Source: Sycon ciliatum | Lineage: Eukaryota; Porifera; Calcarea; Leucosolenida; Sycettidae | Direction: 5' to 3' | NCBI RefSeq assembly: GCF_964019385.1 | Contig: NC_088643.1 | Span: 80,441,199 to 80,505,198, forward strand | Length of the DNA: 64,000 nucleotides | Part shown: one piece after another, positions 49,101 to 60,193 of the stretch | Numbering within the stretch: position 1 is the stretch's first letter | Layout of the letters: every line of letters starts with the position of its first letter | The notes under the pieces: generated by a model | What the model was told of the DNA's origin: nothing | Databases searched by the model: none | The model's input: the letters and a program-made list of their open reading frames with translations, nothing else | Program-made: the position numbers and the translations under genes

Positions 49101-49240
49101 GCAGCAGTGAATCCTCCAGTGACGATGAATCTGAACAAACCCAACAACAGCAAATCACAGTGGGTGATAATGAGAGAGGCACAATGGCCATGGACAGCCT
49201 AAATGGTGACATGGACAGTGACAATGATATCACTTGCTGA
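46197..49240 (+). pseudogene. DUF6589 / PIN-like nuclease / CXC element protein
   Basis: About 1010 codons, nearly one frame. The N-terminal third carries VVGDGKTDDHLLNLQSEHG and VPFIGDWHTLKALQPVLM, the pattern of DUF6589. The middle has a PIN/FEN1-like set: VHLVFDHPN, VVVYSPDTDTYH and LTGCDYLSYFSGISK, with acidic residues spaced as in metal-dependent nucleases. The C-terminus has a CXC (tesmin/CRC-type) metal-binding motif at 48964-49056 (CSCKKGSCESKRCKC, CSPGCKCRHC), then an acidic Ser-rich tail. Damage is light: a one-base loss in an A run near 46968, TGA at 47363 and TAA at 48491. Family knowledge: DUF6589 and CXC are found together in multicopy animal genes of presumed transposon origin; the enzymatic role is inference. 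The true start may lie upstream, as a splice acceptor-like CTATTCAG precedes 46197. Confidence 0.72.
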
Positions 49241-49598
49241 CGTACAAGGTATGTTGATATATTACGGTAGCGGTACAGTAGCAGTAATGAGATATGAGAT
49301 GTTGATCTACGTTCACTTTCCGAGCTGCGGATCCATTGGGATAACCAGTTAACACCACAGCTGGTGATACAACTCCTTATTTTAATGTCAGTCAGTGGCC
49401 TCACGCGGACGTGCGACTAGTTGTTGGAGGTGACAGCGTTGTGAATAGCTATACTGGCTCTCAACGTCTGTTTAGCACAACTCCATGAGCGACTCTGACT
49501 CACGCTGCTACCTGGGGCTTCACGAGGTGTTTGTCGTGCTGGAAACAAAGCGTCTCTGTAAGTTGGTATCCCTGGTGATGGTTTGGCCTGGAGAGCAG

Positions 49599-49606
49599 TA
49601 TATAAG
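49599..49606 (+). promoter_or_regulatory. TATA-like box upstream of the hammerhead
   Basis: TATATAAG lies 45 bp before the ribozyme. If used, transcription would start about 30 bp downstream, placing the self-cleavage site near the 5' end of the transcript. Inference from spacing only. Confidence 0.3.
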
Positions 49607-49644
49607 TGGTGCTTTTCAGGCACAATCTTCCTCAGCCTACTCAA

Positions 49645-49690
49645 GCTCAACTGATGAGGGGTGAATTCCCCGAAACACTGTGTATTGAGC
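49645..49690 (+). ncRNA. Type I hammerhead self-cleaving ribozyme
   Basis: All invariant parts are present in order. Stem I is GCTCAA (49645-49650) paired with TTGAGC (49685-49690), 6 of 6 pairs. The core CTGATGA is followed by stem II, GGGG/CCCC around the loop TGAATT. The core GAAA is followed by a 3-bp stem III (ACA/TGT around CTG). The cleavage triplet is GUA, so the cut falls after A49684. The open end is at stem I (type I), and the very short stem III is typical of metazoan hammerheads carried by retrozymes and Penelope-like elements. No reverse transcriptase of that class is visible nearby. Activity is inferred from structure only. Confidence 0.85.
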
Positions 49691-50080
49691 AGGGAGTGGT
49701 GCTTTCTGACAGGTTTGCCGAGCGGAAGGTGCGACGTGCTCCTCGTGTGCTCCGGATGGCAGTCGTGAGTCAGTCAAGTGTCAAGTTCGGCAAGAAGCGT
49801 GTGCTCCTCGTTGGAGCAACCAACTTCATTCAGTGGCATGATAGGAATTATCAGTGTAAAATTAATCTTGGCCATAACACACATTTCATTTCATGAAGAG
49901 GTTTCACTACTTAGAATGTTAGATGTGTTGGCTACAGTACATGTTCCACTCTACATCTCTTCCATATCATCCATTCAAATAATCCTGACAAAGGATTCGA
50001 CGTTGTATCTTTTCTGTGCCCTACACAGCTTTATACGCACGTCCTTCTGACTAACACATCACAGTAAAAATGAAGCAGAT

Positions 50081-50518
50081 TGTAAACTAATCACTCCCTC
50101 CGACGGACACACGCGACAAGCCAGAGAGCCAGAGAGTAATGGTTCACATTGTATTTTGGGAGAGCAACAAAACTAAGACTAAAGTCGAGTGCAAAGAAGA
50201 AAGAAGACGGAAGACCCGGTCCCAAACGAAGGACCAAGTCCAAAGGAGAAAATATGGCGGAGTATCAAAATGACCAGCACGTGTCACGCACCAGCTCCAC
50301 ACGCGCGACACCACAATCACTGCATGCATGCACTGCGCTGCCTTGATACATGATCGGGCCGCGGGCGCCAGGAGAACAAAGCGCTAGCACGGACAACACT
50401 AGCGGAACTAGCTGGAACAACAGTGTTACATGCATCATGACAAGAGAACAAGATATTGCATGAAGGTCGACACACATGCACAGTTAGGTGTGATAGTTAC
50501 AGGTACAGTTCCATTTCA
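50081..50518 (-). repeat. 3' LTR of the gypsy-like element
   Basis: 438 bp, TG...CA on the plus strand, preceded by the target duplicate AGAT (50077-50080). I found no differences from the 5' LTR when comparing the two by eye, and the same three small ORFs occur in both. Confidence 0.95.
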
Positions 50519-50561
50519 CCCCATCACCTGGCGACAAGAATGCAAAAAACTCTTGGCCGTT

Positions 50562-53500
50562 TTAGCTGTAACGGACCGGGGGCTGGATTGCGTTTCGATC
50601 TCGCAAGCTGTAGCGATTACCATCCGGAGCGTCTGCTTGGGCTGGCATTAATTCCATGCCGAGCAGGTCTGGTTCTTCGTTAGCATCGGCTGCCGCGCCG
50701 TCATCTGCCTGACTCTCAGCGGCCGTCGTGCGCATCACAGGGTTGTCGGGTGAATCAGGCTTCAGCAGATCGACGTTCACGGTCTTTGGGTGCTGGCGCT
50801 CATCTTGTCTGGCTATGACCACAGTCGATGGCGAGACGATAGCCGCAACACTCCATCCAGGCTCATACGGGGACAGCCGCTTCTGCCTTCGTCCAGGCCG
50901 CAGTAACAGGACAGGATCACCCACAGAGTATGCGCAGGGCTCGTTCGGTGAGTCAATGAAATCCCGGGCTGAGAGCTCCGTCTCAATGATATCCCGCACA
51001 CGAGCTACGCGCGACGACAACTCTGACGCCCACTGGGTCATATCGCACGCTTCCTTCACGTCGTCAATGATGATATGGCGAGGCTGCCATCCGCTCATTG
51101 CCACCATGGGTGACAAATGGGTCGAGCCGTGCGGACGATTGCGGTAATAAAACAGCAGCACATCGAGGTCAGCACGCCAGTTCGGTGACTCTTCGAGGGT
51201 CTTGCGGATGAGGGTGAGGAGCGTTCGATTGAACCTCTCTGCTGTCCCTTGGGACTGGGGGTGACGGACTGCTCCGGTTCGCACACGCACACCCATCAGG
51301 CGAAACAAAGACTCCACTATGGCGTTGCGGAACTCCACGCCGTTGTCCAGCCGCACGACCTCGGGAGCACCCCATCGAAAACACATGGCCGAGAAGGCTG
51401 CAGCAACACTAACAGCGTCATGTCGGCGGAGCGGGCACACCTCCACCCACTTGGTGAAATTGTCCACACAGACGAGGACACAGCCGTATTTGCCGCTTCC
51501 ATCACCACCGAGTTCCAGCGTGTCAATCGTGACTTCGCTCCATGGGGACCCAGGTATGTCGGCGCGGGTCGGCGCAGCTCTGGCACCCTTCCGTCCACTA
51601 GCAGACTTGCATTGCGTGCAGTTATCAACATGTTGGTGACAAGCCGAAGCAATGCCAGGGAAGAAGCAACGGCTTCGGATCATGCGATACATGACCTCCC
51701 AGCTCGCATGTCCCGAGATCTGGTGTGCATTAGAGACAACATCGGCAACGAGCGATTGCGGCACGACAGGAACACGAACGAGGCCCTCGACAGGTAGCTT
51801 GATGCTTCTGACAAGGACACCATCATCAATCTCCAGTTGGGACGCCGCTGCTGCATAGGGTGCAGTAACCGTTGCACCGGACTCCAACTGCGCCACTGCT
51901 GCCAGTATCTGGTCGTCAGTACCTTGCTTCGCCACAATCTTCGCGAGAGGGATTGGTCCGGGCAGGACTACAGCTGCACCTGCGACATCACTTTCGCTGT
52001 CGCCCAGTAGCGCCTTGCAGAACTTCACCCACGTAGGAGGAACTCGAGTCAGCACGTCTGCACGATTTTGGTCAGTCGGCACCCACTCGATCGTGACAAC
52101 GAGCCCTGCCGTGGCAATCAGGTCGGCGAGAATCTGGAGTCGACGCTGGACTAGTACACCGTGCAGTCCTTTCGTCCTCGTCCGGCGCACGTCGCCAGTG
52201 ACATCTCTGAGCCAACTCGCAACCGTCTTGGAGTCGGTCATCAACCGCACATGTTTCATCTCCCAGCTCACGGCCAGCGAAAGACCTCGGATAGCGGCCT
52301 CCAGCTCCATGATGTTGATGTGACGCGCATCACCGTGGGGTCTCAGCCAAGAACGATCCTCCATGACAGAGCCATCGATCTCCAGGACGACGCCAAGACC
52401 GATGTTGGACGCGTCAGCCCAAACTACGCAGCGACGAGGCTCGGGAGAGTTGGCACGCCATTGGCCCTGTGCAGGATCACCATCACCAGCTAGCCGCGCG
52501 TCCACTTCACCACACAGCTTCAAGAGTGAGGCTGGGACCTGTTCATCCCATGCCGCGCTAGCGTTGGCCATGCGCTTCAAGTAGCTGCATGCGGGTCTCA
52601 GCCAACCACAGACAGGCACGTGCCCCGTCAGGCGGCCACACCAGCTGAAGATATCGCGCTTGGTCACCGGCTGCTCGAGCTTCAGGCGAATGTCGGTACG
52701 GCGCGACCACTGCACTTGGCCATCGTCGCCTTTCGTCAACTGAAGGCCCAACACACGGGACTCAGCAAACGCCTCTGCAGGCTTCGTTGGCAAACTGTAC
52801 TCAGCCATGTGGGCGGCCACTGCGTCAGCCTCGGCAGCGGGAGTCATCAGGTCGTCGACGTAGTTGTCGACAGCAGGAAACTCTCTAGTGACCCACCGGA
52901 CGATGATATCCATGAACTTGGGCGCTACGTTGAGGCCGAAGCCCATCCGCGTCATCACAAACGCTTGGCCCTGCCAGACCACCATCTGAAAACGTTGCAG
53001 CTCGGGTGCAACGTGCACCTGGAGATAGGCCTTCTTGATATCGAGTAGTTGAAACTCCCGAGGGTCACCGGCCAGTCGCCATTTGCGCAGCGTCTCCTCA
53101 CAGACGGGTGCTGAGCGGCCAGGCTGCGACATCAGCAGCTGGTTGAGGAGCCGATAATCTAGACATGGTCTAACCGGCGTTGATGCTTTGTGCTCCTGCA
53201 ACTGAGCAATCAGCGGTAACACAGCACCAGGGCTTCCGTGAACATCCTTGTCGTGAGGAACGAGCCAACCCACATCGATCCATTTCTGCACCTCCTCTGC
53301 AAACAGCTGCTCCTGGTCAGAAGTGAGCTTAGAGCGAGAGTACTCACTCACGCCAGGTCCCACCGGATGAGTCGGAGGACTGCCTGATTTCCAGCGCCAA
53401 GAGAGGACCCACCGACGGGCGCTGCTGTCCCAGGTGACATCCCCGTCATCCGTGGACAGGGTGACATCATCACCATCACGCTGCACGCGTACATTGGGAA

Positions 53501-54236
53501 ATGGATGGCGATCGCCGCTCGAAGACGCACCACAGACTCCCATGCTGTCCCCTGGATCGACTCGGTCGTAGCCAAATTCCACGCCGATCAAGGCACCATC
53601 ACCGGAGTACTTCAGTCGAAGCCCGCCACTGCCAATGACCACATCATTGCCGACGAGCACATCAGCGTTGACCACGCTCAGATTGTCGACCACATACGCT
53701 TGCACTTCCAGGCCGGGCAGAGAGACCGCACCGTCAGAACGGGCCAACCGAACGGCAGCTGACCCCACTAGCTCTAGGGGACTACCATCCAAGGCAAGTA
53801 TGGGTGGAGCAGCCGTGGGTGAAAGACTGATGCCATGCTGAGTGGCGAAGGACCGCGAGATGAGCGTACGAGTTGAACCGGTGTCTACGACAGCCCGCGC
53901 ACGAACACTCGATTTCGCCGCTCCAGCAGACACATCCACGTACATACGAGGCAGCTTTCCAGGAGAGGCCAGGGAGACTAGGCATGGGTCGTTCTCCTGC
54001 TCAGCTGGTTGTGGGCGAGCACTTTCCACGGCAGCTGCAGTCCTGTCCTTCCTTGCCAGCCAATCTCTCCTCTCAGGGCAGTCAGCCTTTACATGGCCAG
54101 CACCGTCGCAGAACAAACAGGTAATCGGCTGGCTCCTTCCACCTCCGCCTGCTCTTCTGCTGGGACAATTCCTGCGGATGTGCCCAGGCTCGCCACACTT
54201 GAAACAGAGGCCCGAGGGCTTCGCGCTAGATCCAGC
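50562..54236 (-). CDS. pol: Gypsy-type Pol polyprotein with zinc knuckles
   Basis: An intact frame that enters from the non-element side at an acceptor-like TTACAG (54237) and runs about 1225 codons to a stop at 50562. Domains in order: two CCHC zinc knuckles (CFKCGEPGHIRRNC, CLFCDGAGHVKADC); aspartic protease (VVDTGSTRTLIS); reverse transcriptase with its catalytic YVDD; RNase H (WADASN, E in IMELEAA, LMTDSK); integrase with an H-H-C-C zinc motif and the D-D-E core (TIDTLE, RLDNGVEF, GTAERFNR). It makes cDNA from element RNA and inserts it. The zinc knuckles normally end Gag, so here the gag/pol join falls just before them. The frame nominally opens further upstream to 54506, but that part is translated pyrimidine-rich DNA. 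Confidence 0.93.
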   Translation of the reverse strand, partial: AGSSAKPSGLCFKCGEPGHIRRNCPSRRAGGGGRSQPITCLFCDGAGHVKADCPERRDWLARKDRTAAAVESARPQPAEQENDPCLVSLASPGKLPRMYVDVSAGAAKSSVRARAVVDTGSTRTLISRSFATQHGISLSPTAAPPILALDGSPLELVGSAAVRLARSDGAVSLPGLEVQAYVVDNLSVVNADVLVGNDVVIGSGGLRLKYSGDGALIGVEFGYDRVDPGDSMGVCGASSSGDRHPFPNVRVQRDGDDVTLSTDDGDVTWDSSARRWVLSWRWKSGSPPTHPVGPGVSEYSRSKLTSDQEQLFAEEVQKWIDVGWLVPHDKDVHGSPGAVLPLIAQLQEHKASTPVRPCLDYRLLNQLLMSQPGRSAPVCEETLRKWRLAGDPREFQLLDIKKAYLQVHVAPELQRFQMVVWQGQAFVMTRMGFGLNVAPKFMDIIVRWVTREFPAVDNYVDDLMTPAAEADAVAAHMAEYSLPTKPAEAFAESRVLGLQLTKGDDGQVQWSRRTDIRLKLEQPVTKRDIFSWCGRLTGHVPVCGWLRPACSYLKRMANASAAWDEQVPASLLKLCGEVDARLAGDGDPAQGQWRANSPEPRRCVVWADASNIGLGVVLEIDGSVMEDRSWLRPHGDARHINIMELEAAIRGLSLAVSWEMKHVRLMTDSKTVASWLRDVTGDVRRTRTKGLHGVLVQRRLQILADLIATAGLVVTIEWVPTDQNRADVLTRVPPTWVKFCKALLGDSESDVAGAAVVLPGPIPLAKIVAKQGTDDQILAAVAQLESGATVTAPYAAAASQLEIDDGVLVRSIKLPVEGLVRVPVVPQSLVADVVSNAHQISGHASWEVMYRMIRSRCFFPGIASACHQHVDNCTQCKSASGRKGARAAPTRADIPGSPWSEVTIDTLELGGDGSGKYGCVLVCVDNFTKWVEVCPLRRHDAVSVAAAFSAMCFRWGAPEVVRLDNGVEFRNAIVESLFRLMGVRVRTGAVRHPQSQGTAERFNRTLLTLIRKTLEESPNWRADLDVLLFYYRNRPHGSTHLSPMVAMSGWQPRHIIIDDVKEACDMTQWASELSSRVARVRDIIETELSARDFIDSPNEPCAYSVGDPVLLLRPGRRQKRLSPYEPGWSVAAIVSPSTVVIARQDERQHPKTVNVDLLKPDSPDNPVMRTTAAESQADDGAAADANEEPDLLGMELMPAQADAPDGNRYSLRDRNAIQPPVRYS

Positions 54237-54995
54237 CTGTAAGGAGGGGGCTAATCTTCTCGCAGAAAAGGGGGAAAAGGGGAGAAAAAGAGGGGGAAAA
54301 GAAGAGCGGGAAATTGAAAAAGAGGGGGTAAAGAATGGCGGGAAAAGGAAAAAGAGGGGGAAAAGGATGGCGGGAAGCATCCACCGTTTGAATGTGCATA
54401 CATCTAAAGTGAGGCTATTTCCAGGCTGTGCACAAGCCGGTACACGTCCACCACGGCCTCTCGCAGCCTCCTCCTCTTCCTCCCCCCCCCCCCCCATCAC
54501 ACACAATGTGCCGATTATCCTAATGTCAACTATCCAAATGATTAATTATCCAAAATAATTGCTTGAGGGGTAGAAGATGAGTTTCAAAGTTAGTGATTTT
54601 CGTCGCTCGGGGCACCATTGAAGCGATTCACAAGATGTATTAAAACAGGTTTGAGTCAAAATGTGTAATAATAGTGTCATTAATTTAGAGGAGCATGAGT
54701 GCACCTAGTTCCTGTTTCACTGCTGAAGAGAACGAAAATGATGAAAACATGCTGGAATATGCATGATTTAGATAGATGTGTGACTGCTCTCTTATCCGAA
54801 CATTCTTCTCATCTGAACCCTCTGGAGACAGCCCGCGTCCCGAGGGGTGGGGATAATTGGCACTCTCCTGTACATCAAATTCTATTCTTAAATTATATAC
54901 ATATTGTAGAGCTCTTTCTGCTGCCGGGAATGAGAAAACACATCCCAGGTAAGGATACGCCCCTCAAGGAAACACAGCTGGTGGATTCCAACAGT

Positions 54996-55191
54996 CAGGG
55001 GCGTCGCACACGGTACGGTCACTACGGTATTGACCGTACCACTTTTTGCCCCAGATACCCGTGAGTCAACAAAATACACTGATCTGGGATCTAAAATTCA
55101 AAAAATTTCGGCTCAGCCACCACTCCCCCACGAGTCAATTGTACTTCAGATGGCTGACCGTACCACACTAAAATACCTTCCGACGCCCCTG
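54996..55191. mobile_element. hAT-like MITE, CAGGGGCGTCG ends
   Basis: 196 bp; both ends start CAGGGGCGTCG and the element is flanked by ACAGT. CAGGG-type ends are common in hAT elements, though an 8-bp duplication would be expected. A fragment with GACGCCCCTGAC near 20320 may be related. Confidence 0.68.
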
Positions 55192-55417
55192 ACAGTAGTA
55201 TGAAACTCATACACAATCAATTAGAAATACTTTGGAGAATAAACCTTTGTTGGTGAAACAAAGTTGGGCGAGAGTATGATGTTCAAGTAAAACGATACTA
55301 AAGTGCCGTAACGTGAAGAAAGGAACGTAGTGCACAAGTTAATGAAGATAAATTCACATGCAGAACACAATATGCCCAGATGTGGAAATTTAAGTCAAGA
55401 TTAGCAGAATATACACA

Positions 55418-55571
55418 CATGCAAACACACACACACACAAGCGTGTGCACACAGACGCAAACACACGCAAACACACACACACATATGCACACATATGCAC
55501 ACATATGCACACATACGCACGCGCACGCACGCACGCACGCGCGCGCGCACGCACACACACACACACACACT
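55418..55571. repeat. CA/CG dinucleotide microsatellite
   Basis: About 150 bp of CACACA, ATGCACACAT and GCGCGC words; accounts for the His/Thr and Cys/Val ORFs here. Confidence 0.93.
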
Positions 55572-56116
55572 GTTGGCTGCTATAATGCGATGGCAGCCTA
55601 GACAGAGGAAACAAAGTTTACACAAGCAAATTCCTACTCTTTTTCTTTCTTTGTCTTCTTCTTCTTCCTCATATTCAATTCAAGGCAGGCTCTTCTATTT
55701 TTTTTTGCTTCGGCCAACCTCGTTTTGGGATCTGACCCAATTTATTGGGGCAGTACAGGTACCCTGAACCTGAGAGTGTCCTTCTGATGTCATCGCTCTC
55801 CTACATTTTCTGCACGTCTATATTATTCTTTCTACGAGGACAGCAGAAGGACAGAAACAAAGACATCCACACCATTTTTAAGACTGCATCTTCCAAAGAA
55901 CACATCAAAAAGCAAATTCTACACGCCAAGCATCGGTTCACGCCGTAACAAATCTCCACGCCATGAAAAATTCGATCGAATGCCTGGTGGGAGATGCTTT
56001 TTAAAAGGCTTGCATACATTTTTCACAAAAGACATTGTTGTGGCTGCCACCGGATTCGTACAAGAATATGTCAACTTCTAATCAAGGACTGTAATGAGTT
56101 CTGCCTTACGTATTAG

Positions 56117-56440
56117 AGGGGAAGTCTGCTGAATTTTTTAATTTCAGGACCCGTAGAGTTTGGGGCGCTGAGTCGAATGTTCTTTTCCGAGGAGGCTGCG
56201 GTCCATGGTTCGTCAGATACGCCCAATCGAAAATGAGCGAAAGCGAGCACGCAGTCTACCTGATCCAGGTGATAAGGTCACAGTGTGCAGCCAGGTAGCC
56301 ACACCATCTATTTGTGTGCAAAATGGCCAATATTCGAAACGCGTTCGATTTGAGAACCATCTGTCGCAGCTTCTTCGGACCAAGAGCATTCGACTCACTG
56401 TTACAAGCCCTACGTACCCTGTGATTTTCAGCTCGGCAAA
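56117..56440. mobile_element. Diverged relative of the foldback element
   Basis: Opens with GGGGAAGT and contains GGGCGCTGAGTCGAATGTTC. The complementary block (GACCAAGAGCATTCGACTCA) is near 56379. The arms are much shorter and more diverged than at 43797-44657, so this is a tentative family member. Confidence 0.45.
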
Positions 56441-56543
56441 ATTTGAGGATACCCCGTTTTTAGCCGTTTCCGAGTTGGACTTTTTACATCCGCTGGCTTC
56501 TGCGTGCATGCCATAGTCCACAAACATACGGAACACTACACTA

Positions 56544-56792
56544 CAGTACTGCCGCGCACCGAAGAACGGGGTCAGGGTTCTAGCCTAGCCCGTTCTTATT
56601 TTGGCGAACACAGCAGTTTCGTTCATATTCGATGGTACAGTCTTACATGTACATTTAAGCAGAGTTATACGTCTGAGTGTACATCATATTCATATTGTAC
56701 ATTACGTTTCTACTTAGACCGTTCTTAAAAAATAGCGAAATCATAGCCTGGCCGTTCATCGGCGGTCCGTTCTTCGGCGCCCGGCAGTACTG
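56544..56792. mobile_element. Pogo-like MITE, CAGTACTG family copy 2
   Basis: 249 bp flanked by TA; ends start CAGTACTGCCG and share a CGAAGAACGG block. Sister of 9978-10142. Confidence 0.8.
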
Positions 56793-57998
56793 TAGTAGTA
56801 GTAGTACATGACTACACCCGCACTGCTGTGCTAGCGCTACGCGAGTCGTGTGGTAGATCTAAATGTACAAGAGACTAGTCAATACACGGACGTGTCATGT
56901 ACTGCACCCGGTATGTAGTTAGAGAAGGTGTGCTCCTCCGGGCCGGTGATTGTGCTTTGAGAAAGAAATATTTTAGTTTTCCGCTTGGAATAGTCCAGCC
57001 TCATTTATGCTACAACGATGAGTCCACAACCGTGACAAGCGACAAAACCGCGAACAGCTCCCGGACCTAAAACGTTCAGATCCCGAAGTGTTGTGATCTT
57101 TGAATCGAAGAGTCGTGTCCGTGGTTCCAAGAACCTGCATTGTATATCCAATCGAGCAGCGTCCGAGCTATGTTTGCACCAAAAATCGTGAAATTTTCCA
57201 CTGTATCATGGAAATGCCACACCCTACAGTCCCGCTGTTACCATATTTTACCGGTATAAGTCGACTTATTGAATTGAATTCAGTGCAAACAGGAATTTCG
57301 GATAATTGACCGTTTGGACAGTTGACATTCGGATAATCGGCATTCTACTGTAATCCTAGTGCATGCAATGAAACATACTTGACTGTTGGGAGTCTTGCTG
57401 CGTCAGTGCAAATTGGCAGTTAATGCTAGAAGCTGCAGTGAACAACATCACAAATAGAAAATAAAGAAAAACAAATACAACTGAACTTTGATACTGGAAA
57501 TTACAGATCTGCTGCCCGCATCCACATGTCCATATTCTACATGTGCGATTGATCCTGCAAGATCTTCACTGCCCGTCTAATTGAGGATGGCACCCCAAAT
57601 AGAGCGGACCGCTTCTAAACCAATCAAAGACCCAGGTTGTTATACTCCAGCAACCGGGCAAAGACCTGTCACCCACCCATGACCCATCAGCCCATCTCCT
57701 TATGCTCACATTTTGGTGTAGTAGTTGAGCACCTGTCCTTCCTTCATCAAGTGGATATCCTAAGCATGTGACTTACCGCTGGTATATCTCTGCACATCCA
57801 TCTTGACTGGTTGTCAAGTCCCTTTCCGGAGAGGTAGAGTGGATGGTAGGGTCAGTGCAGTCCTGGCCACGCCATGAGAAAGAAGACATTTTCCCATCAG
57901 GAGAAGGCCAACATCCTCCCTCTGGGTAGTGCCTTGATACCTGCAGTGCAGTGCAGTAACATTAAACTGCAATTGAAACTGTCTCCATGCCATTGTTA

Positions 57999-58235
57999 AG
58001 CCCAGTTCACATTCGACGGGGCGCAACGGGACGCGACATAAGGATCGACGGGAAACGCCGGGACGGTCACCCCGGCACGGACTGTGCCTTATGACTCGCA
58101 CCATTCGCTGTTGAACATCGCAAAGACTGGAGCATGTCGTGTCGTACGAATTGTACAAGATTTTACAGCTCACCCCAGCCGTCACAGGCCCTTACGTCCC
58201 GTACCGTCAGCGTTGCGTCGAAAGAGAACTAGGCT
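57999..58235. mobile_element. MITE, AGCC(C/T)AGTTC family copy 1
   Basis: 237 bp flanked by TTA. Ends read AGCCCAGTTCACATTCGACG and AGCCTAGTTCTCTTTCGACG inward. Large parts of its interior (GACTGTGCCTTATGACTCGC, TTTTACAGCTCACCCCAGCC) recur at 60750-60923. Confidence 0.78.
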
Positions 58236-60193
58236 TTAGAAAGATTACGTGTTGGTATGTGCTCCTAATTACACACAAATATACAAAAGGTATATAAAGA
58301 GAAAGCATGATCCACCCCATCATTGACACCAACAGCCCGGCACAAGAGCAGCAGCACCTGCATTCTATTAACCCAAAGTTCATCTGCGAATATACTCACA
58401 GAGTCGTCTCCTTTACTGTGCCCGACCTTGGAAGAAAACAACACAGCAACGTAGTGTTGGTTTCGGTGAGGGCTTCTACGTTCACATGAACACACAGAAA
58501 AGTACAATATATTTCCAAACAGACGCCAACTAGTATAACCAAACAGCAACGACAACACCACAAAGACCTAACAGTCTCTTGAGCACAAAGTGTCTGGGAT
58601 AAAAAAAAGAGCAGAAGTTCACCATCGACACTGGTATTATAAAACTTTCTACAACTGCTGCAGAGGCAGCAGCAGGGTTCTAGTGCCCAGACCCAAAGCT
58701 CATCTGAGAATTTTCGCCATTGATACAAAGCAACGACCATGGTAGCAGCAGAGAGTAACAGCAGCAGCCGTTTGAGCAGCAGTATCAGCAGTCTCCAGCT
58801 TCAAGGGATTGACCTAGCAAATTTTACAGTAACATGAAAAGTGCAACTGCACTCTTTCCGGCACCAAATATGCCATGCTGTCCCCCGCTGCAAAATAGAG
58901 GACAACTCTCAACTGTCGCCAACACCTTGGCCCAGAGGGAGTCTTTCCTTCGACATTCGCCCCGGCCAAAGAAGGTCAAAACCCAAGTGGTGTAATCATG
59001 TATCTGCTTCTCCTATCGCGACACTGGCAAGGCTTGTATAGGCACGATAAATTGATAATACTGTATGCATATAACAAAGGCAAACGCACAAACTCACGTC
59101 CATGCACATGTGCACGGACGGTGTCGTTGGCGTACACACACACACACACACACGCGCGCCCACGCCCACGCATGCACAGGACAAAGGCATGTGCAAAGGA
59201 GCATGCTCATAAAAGCACAGGACAGGCACACGACTGATCTACGGATGTATCACGACATTGAAGGGACGGAGCTTGCAGCAAGCCTTCACGCTCTGGAGAT
59301 TCCTGAAATACATAAATACATGTCAGCAGTAAATAGTTGCAGCATAAACATTTCCACGGGGACTGTGCAGCTTCACTAACCTTAACTTCAGTCTCCCCAG
59401 AATGCAGCAATCAGACAACGGCTACGAAGAGGTGCAGGAAATTTGAACAACTGTTTCAAAAGCAGTCCTCCAAGCCTTCTGCACCAACAGGTGATTCAGT
59501 TCGTGCTCTTATACCATCCTGGCAGGTAGAGACATTTTCTAATAACACGAAGAGCACAATCATCAAGGTGGGCAAATCCTCAAGAGAGAGTGCACCCTAA
59601 CTTACACTACAAATCATTTACTGGACACTACTGGACAGAGCGTCCAGTCCATTCAGTCCAGGGGAGAAGAGGCAAAGGCATAGGGCTCCTGAGAAGATGA
59701 AAGGGCAACACATTATCATTACTACATTAATTTTATTATTGGGGGCAGACGTCTTCTCTGTAAAATATGAGGACGAAAGGCACATCAGTACTCACATCCC
59801 TGCTCATATCACTGCTCATCCCTGTCCTCTACGAGGGCAATGCATTTAGGGCTGAAACAAGTATACAGATAACTCGCAAACCGATCGTTTTAAGAGCGCA
59901 ATCGATAATCGTTAGGGTTCAAAGCGAATGCAAACGATTTTTTATGCATGCATACCAGTGGCAGTATTCTAGCCCTTGCACTCCATCCAATTGTGGATAC
60001 GAGTGCAATCGTGTACTTTCAAGCGCAGTAATATTGATGCGTGGCTATGAAAGAGATCGGGAGTCAAGACGGTATCTTTTCGATTGATTCGTTGCGGAAG
60101 TTGGTGATAAGAGCTTCAAGCCAAAGGGTGACGACAAGCCTGATTCTTCGTTCTAGAAACAACAACATGAACTCCTCTAGTTCATATTGATAA
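58236..60193. other. No gene recognised; CA tract at 59.14 kb
   Basis: A short (CA)n tract near 59137-59155. Nothing else identifiable on either strand. Confidence 0.45.

Larger units (their letters stand above)
49241..50080. other. Flank of CXC element, hammerhead-bearing
   Basis: Apart from the ribozyme and the TATA-like site near 49599, no gene is recognised. A stretch at 49763-49812 resembles 39379-39430. Confidence 0.4.
54500..57350. mobile_element. Pogo/Tigger-like non-autonomous element, 2.85 kb
   Basis: The right end reads CAGTAGAATGCCGATTATCC inward and is followed by TA. The left end shares TGCCGATTATCC, AATGTCAACT and TCCAAA but its outer bases are eroded. CAGT-type ends with TA fit pogo/Tigger. 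No transposase is recognised; the interior holds at least two other MITEs and a microsatellite. Confidence 0.65.

Noticed and set aside
51249..51797. 182-codon plus-strand ORF inside pol
   Set aside because: Antisense shadow of the retrotransposon pol frame, without recognisable motifs.
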